Of a stretch of 6,176 nt of DNA, positions 5,278 to 6,176 are shown in pieces. Source of the DNA: Bacillota bacterium (GTDB lineage: Bacteria > Bacillota > Clostridia > Oscillospirales > Ruminococcaceae); assembly GCA_023457175.1 (NCBI GenBank), contig JAEWMM010000146.1, forward strand, positions 1 to 6,176, written 5' to 3'. The position numbers and the translations under genes are program-made. A model generated the notes under the pieces. The model saw only the letters and a list, made by a program, of their open reading frames with translations, ran no database searches and was not told where the DNA came from. How positions within the stretch are numbered: position 1 is the stretch's first letter; each line of letters begins with the position of its first letter.

Positions 5278-5519
5278 TAAGAGGACAGAACGGAAAGGTT
5301 GTTGGCAGCAGCTATTTTGGTGCGCTGAACACGGGCATTTTATCAGGCATTATGCAGGATTACACGAATCATAATTATTATCAGGCTCTGCAAAAATCAG
5401 CTGATAGGATACATGGCGTATTAGAAGAAATCTATCATGATGTGGCGCTTGATGTCAGAAAGATGTTTATAATGACGATAGTTACGAGGTCAAGCACTGG
5501 TGATTTTTCGCACGAATAG
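5262..5519 (+). pseudogene. Orphan open fragment of unknown protein
   Basis: The frame is open from after a TAA at 5259-5261 to TAG at 5517-5519. It reads like real protein: GKVVGSSYFGALNTGILSG, then MQDYTNHNYYQALQKSAD, then an amphipathic stretch RIHGVLEEIYHDVALDVRKM. There is no ATG, GTG or TTG before the ATG at 5352, and that ATG has only a poor AGG upstream, so either a 55-residue protein starts there or, more likely, a gene has lost its 5' end. Near 5468 another frame continues with NDDSYEVKHW and a stop, which hints at a further frameshift. I do not recognise the family. The composition is visibly richer in A and T than the operons to the left. Confidence 0.35.
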
Positions 5520-5600
5520 GCGACCGCAATGAGCCCATCGCCCTTGCCCGATTGAGATTGGGTGGCATAGATAAATTTTTTTCGAGCAGAGGTAGCGTGT

Positions 5601-5985
5601 ATGAAAAAAGCTTGGCTCAAAGAAAACAAAATTACCGTCATCATCATTGCTGTGCTCCTTTTTGCGTTAATAACATTTATAATTTTTTTACAACACACAG
5701 CATATCAAAGGACACGAAATTATAGGAACATACCCTTCCCCGGACGGCACTTATATGCTGACAACCTATCTTAATAACAGGTACAACCTGACTGTGGACT
5801 TTGCGGTTCTCGGTCGGGTGAAAAACACCAAAAACCACCTGTCGCGGAATATTTACTGGCAATATCATTGCGGCACTGCGGATGTTCAATGGCTGAACGA
5901 TACTACTGTTAGTATAAATGGTAAGGTTTTAAATGTTAAATCCGATGTTTATGACTATCGAAGGAATAGCGAGGCATCATTTTGA
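5601..5985 (+). pseudogene. DUF5412-like membrane-anchored protein, frameshifted at a T7 run
   Basis: An ATG at 5601 with AGAGG eight bases upstream starts a frame with a basic N-terminus and one transmembrane segment (about residues 11-29); it ends early at TAA 5772-5774 (57 residues). The next frame is open from 5683 to TGA 5985 and encodes YPSPDGTYMLTTYL, VDFAVLGRVKN, NIYWQYHCGTADVQWL and SINGKVLNV...YDYRR, a pattern I recall from DUF5412 proteins of Firmicutes. The junction coincides with seven T at 5683-5689. Removing one T would fuse both frames into one protein of about 128 residues with an external C-terminal domain behind the anchor. It may be a true pseudogene, a phase-variable or slippage-expressed gene, or a sequencing error. 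The function of the family is unknown to me. Confidence 0.65.
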
Positions 5986-6087
5986 AGCAAAGCCGCATAG
6001 AGGCCCGGCTGCTATGCTGATTGTGCTCAAATTTTGTGCGCGTATAAGAACGCTTACGCAATTAAACAAAAGTTAATCTAAAACCGT

Positions 6088-6128
6088 TCTCCCCTGCATA
6101 TACATGCACTAAGACGACACAGGGGAGG
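6088..6128 (+). promoter_or_regulatory. Possible Shine-Dalgarno-sequestering hairpin
   Basis: ctcccctg (6089-6096) pairs perfectly with caggggag (6120-6127), extendable by a wobble pair at 6088/6128. The 3' arm covers most of GGGGAGGG, the ribosome-binding site of the gene starting at 6137. A small alternative stem, TGCAT/ATGCA (6095-6099 with 6104-6108), overlaps the 5' arm. Function as a translational switch is a guess. Confidence 0.35.
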
Positions 6129-6136
6129 GCACACAT

Positions 6137-6176
6137 GTGAAAGGCTTGCCGGAGGAGCGCGCCATACTGCTCGCTC
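6137..6176 (+). CDS. spoIIID: Start of probable sporulation transcription factor SpoIIID (cut by window edge)
   Basis: A GTG at 6137 follows GGGGAGGG (6122-6129) by seven bases and opens a frame reading (M)KGLPEERAILLA before the window ends. The short lead followed by EERA and a helix resembles the N-terminus of clostridial SpoIIID, a small helix-turn-helix regulator that modulates the sigma-E regulon in the mother cell. The overlapping ATG at 6135 is followed at once by TGA, so GTG is the usable start. With only 13 codons visible, and none of the helix-turn-helix, the assignment rests on weak N-terminal resemblance plus linkage to spoIIR. That a gene starts here is more certain than its identity. 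Confidence 0.45.
   Translation, partial: MKGLPEERAILLA

Noticed and set aside
6070..6105. Possible sigma-E promoter before the probable spoIIID (CATATACAT at 6097-6105)
   Set aside because: The -10-like element is suggestive, but it lies in a palindrome and has no clear -35 at the right distance.

Overview
The window looks like a chromosomal segment from a spore-forming, anaerobic Gram-positive of the Clostridia, possibly an Oscillospiraceae-like lineage with moderately high GC. The basis is a clear spoIIR gene (pro-sigma-E signalling), a probable start of spoIIID at the right edge, a Fur-family PerR with a textbook Per box, strong Shine-Dalgarno sites and Bacillus/Clostridium-type promoters. 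The genus assignment is inference only.

Layout, left to right. Positions 1-574 hold no convincing gene. They contain one copy of a palindrome-rich interspersed repeat (1-108), another hairpin (141-173) and a good sigma-A promoter (432-460). That promoter drives a two-gene operon: a RidA enamine/imine deaminase (575-958), translationally coupled by a GTGA overlap to a threonine-synthase-like PLP enzyme (955-2049). A large hairpin (2073-2123) follows. Positions 2124-2640 are gene-poor.

A second sigma-A promoter (2663-2691) with a perfect Per box at its transcription start (2696-2710) drives perR (2753-3172) and a 1-Cys/archaeal-type peroxiredoxin (3192-3908). This is a compact, probably autoregulated peroxide-defence operon. 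Between it and the convergent spoIIR (4191-4793, minus) lie two near-identical 13-bp terminator hairpins that differ by one compensated base pair. Between those hairpins sits the second copy of the left-edge repeat.

Beyond spoIIR, positions 4800-6136 look like a graveyard: a frameshifted ABC-permease remnant on the minus strand, an orphan open fragment with no good start, and a DUF5412-like membrane-anchored protein broken by one base at a seven-T run. The window ends in the first codons of a probable spoIIID (6137 onward). SpoIIR activates sigma-E and SpoIIID is a sigma-E-regulon transcription factor, so two linked sporulation genes flank the decayed stretch. Both have ribosome-binding regions that can be drawn inside hairpins. 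I see no CRISPR array, tRNA, rRNA, transposase or clearly novel multi-gene system. The most informative oddities are the hairpin/repeat architecture and the homopolymer frameshift.
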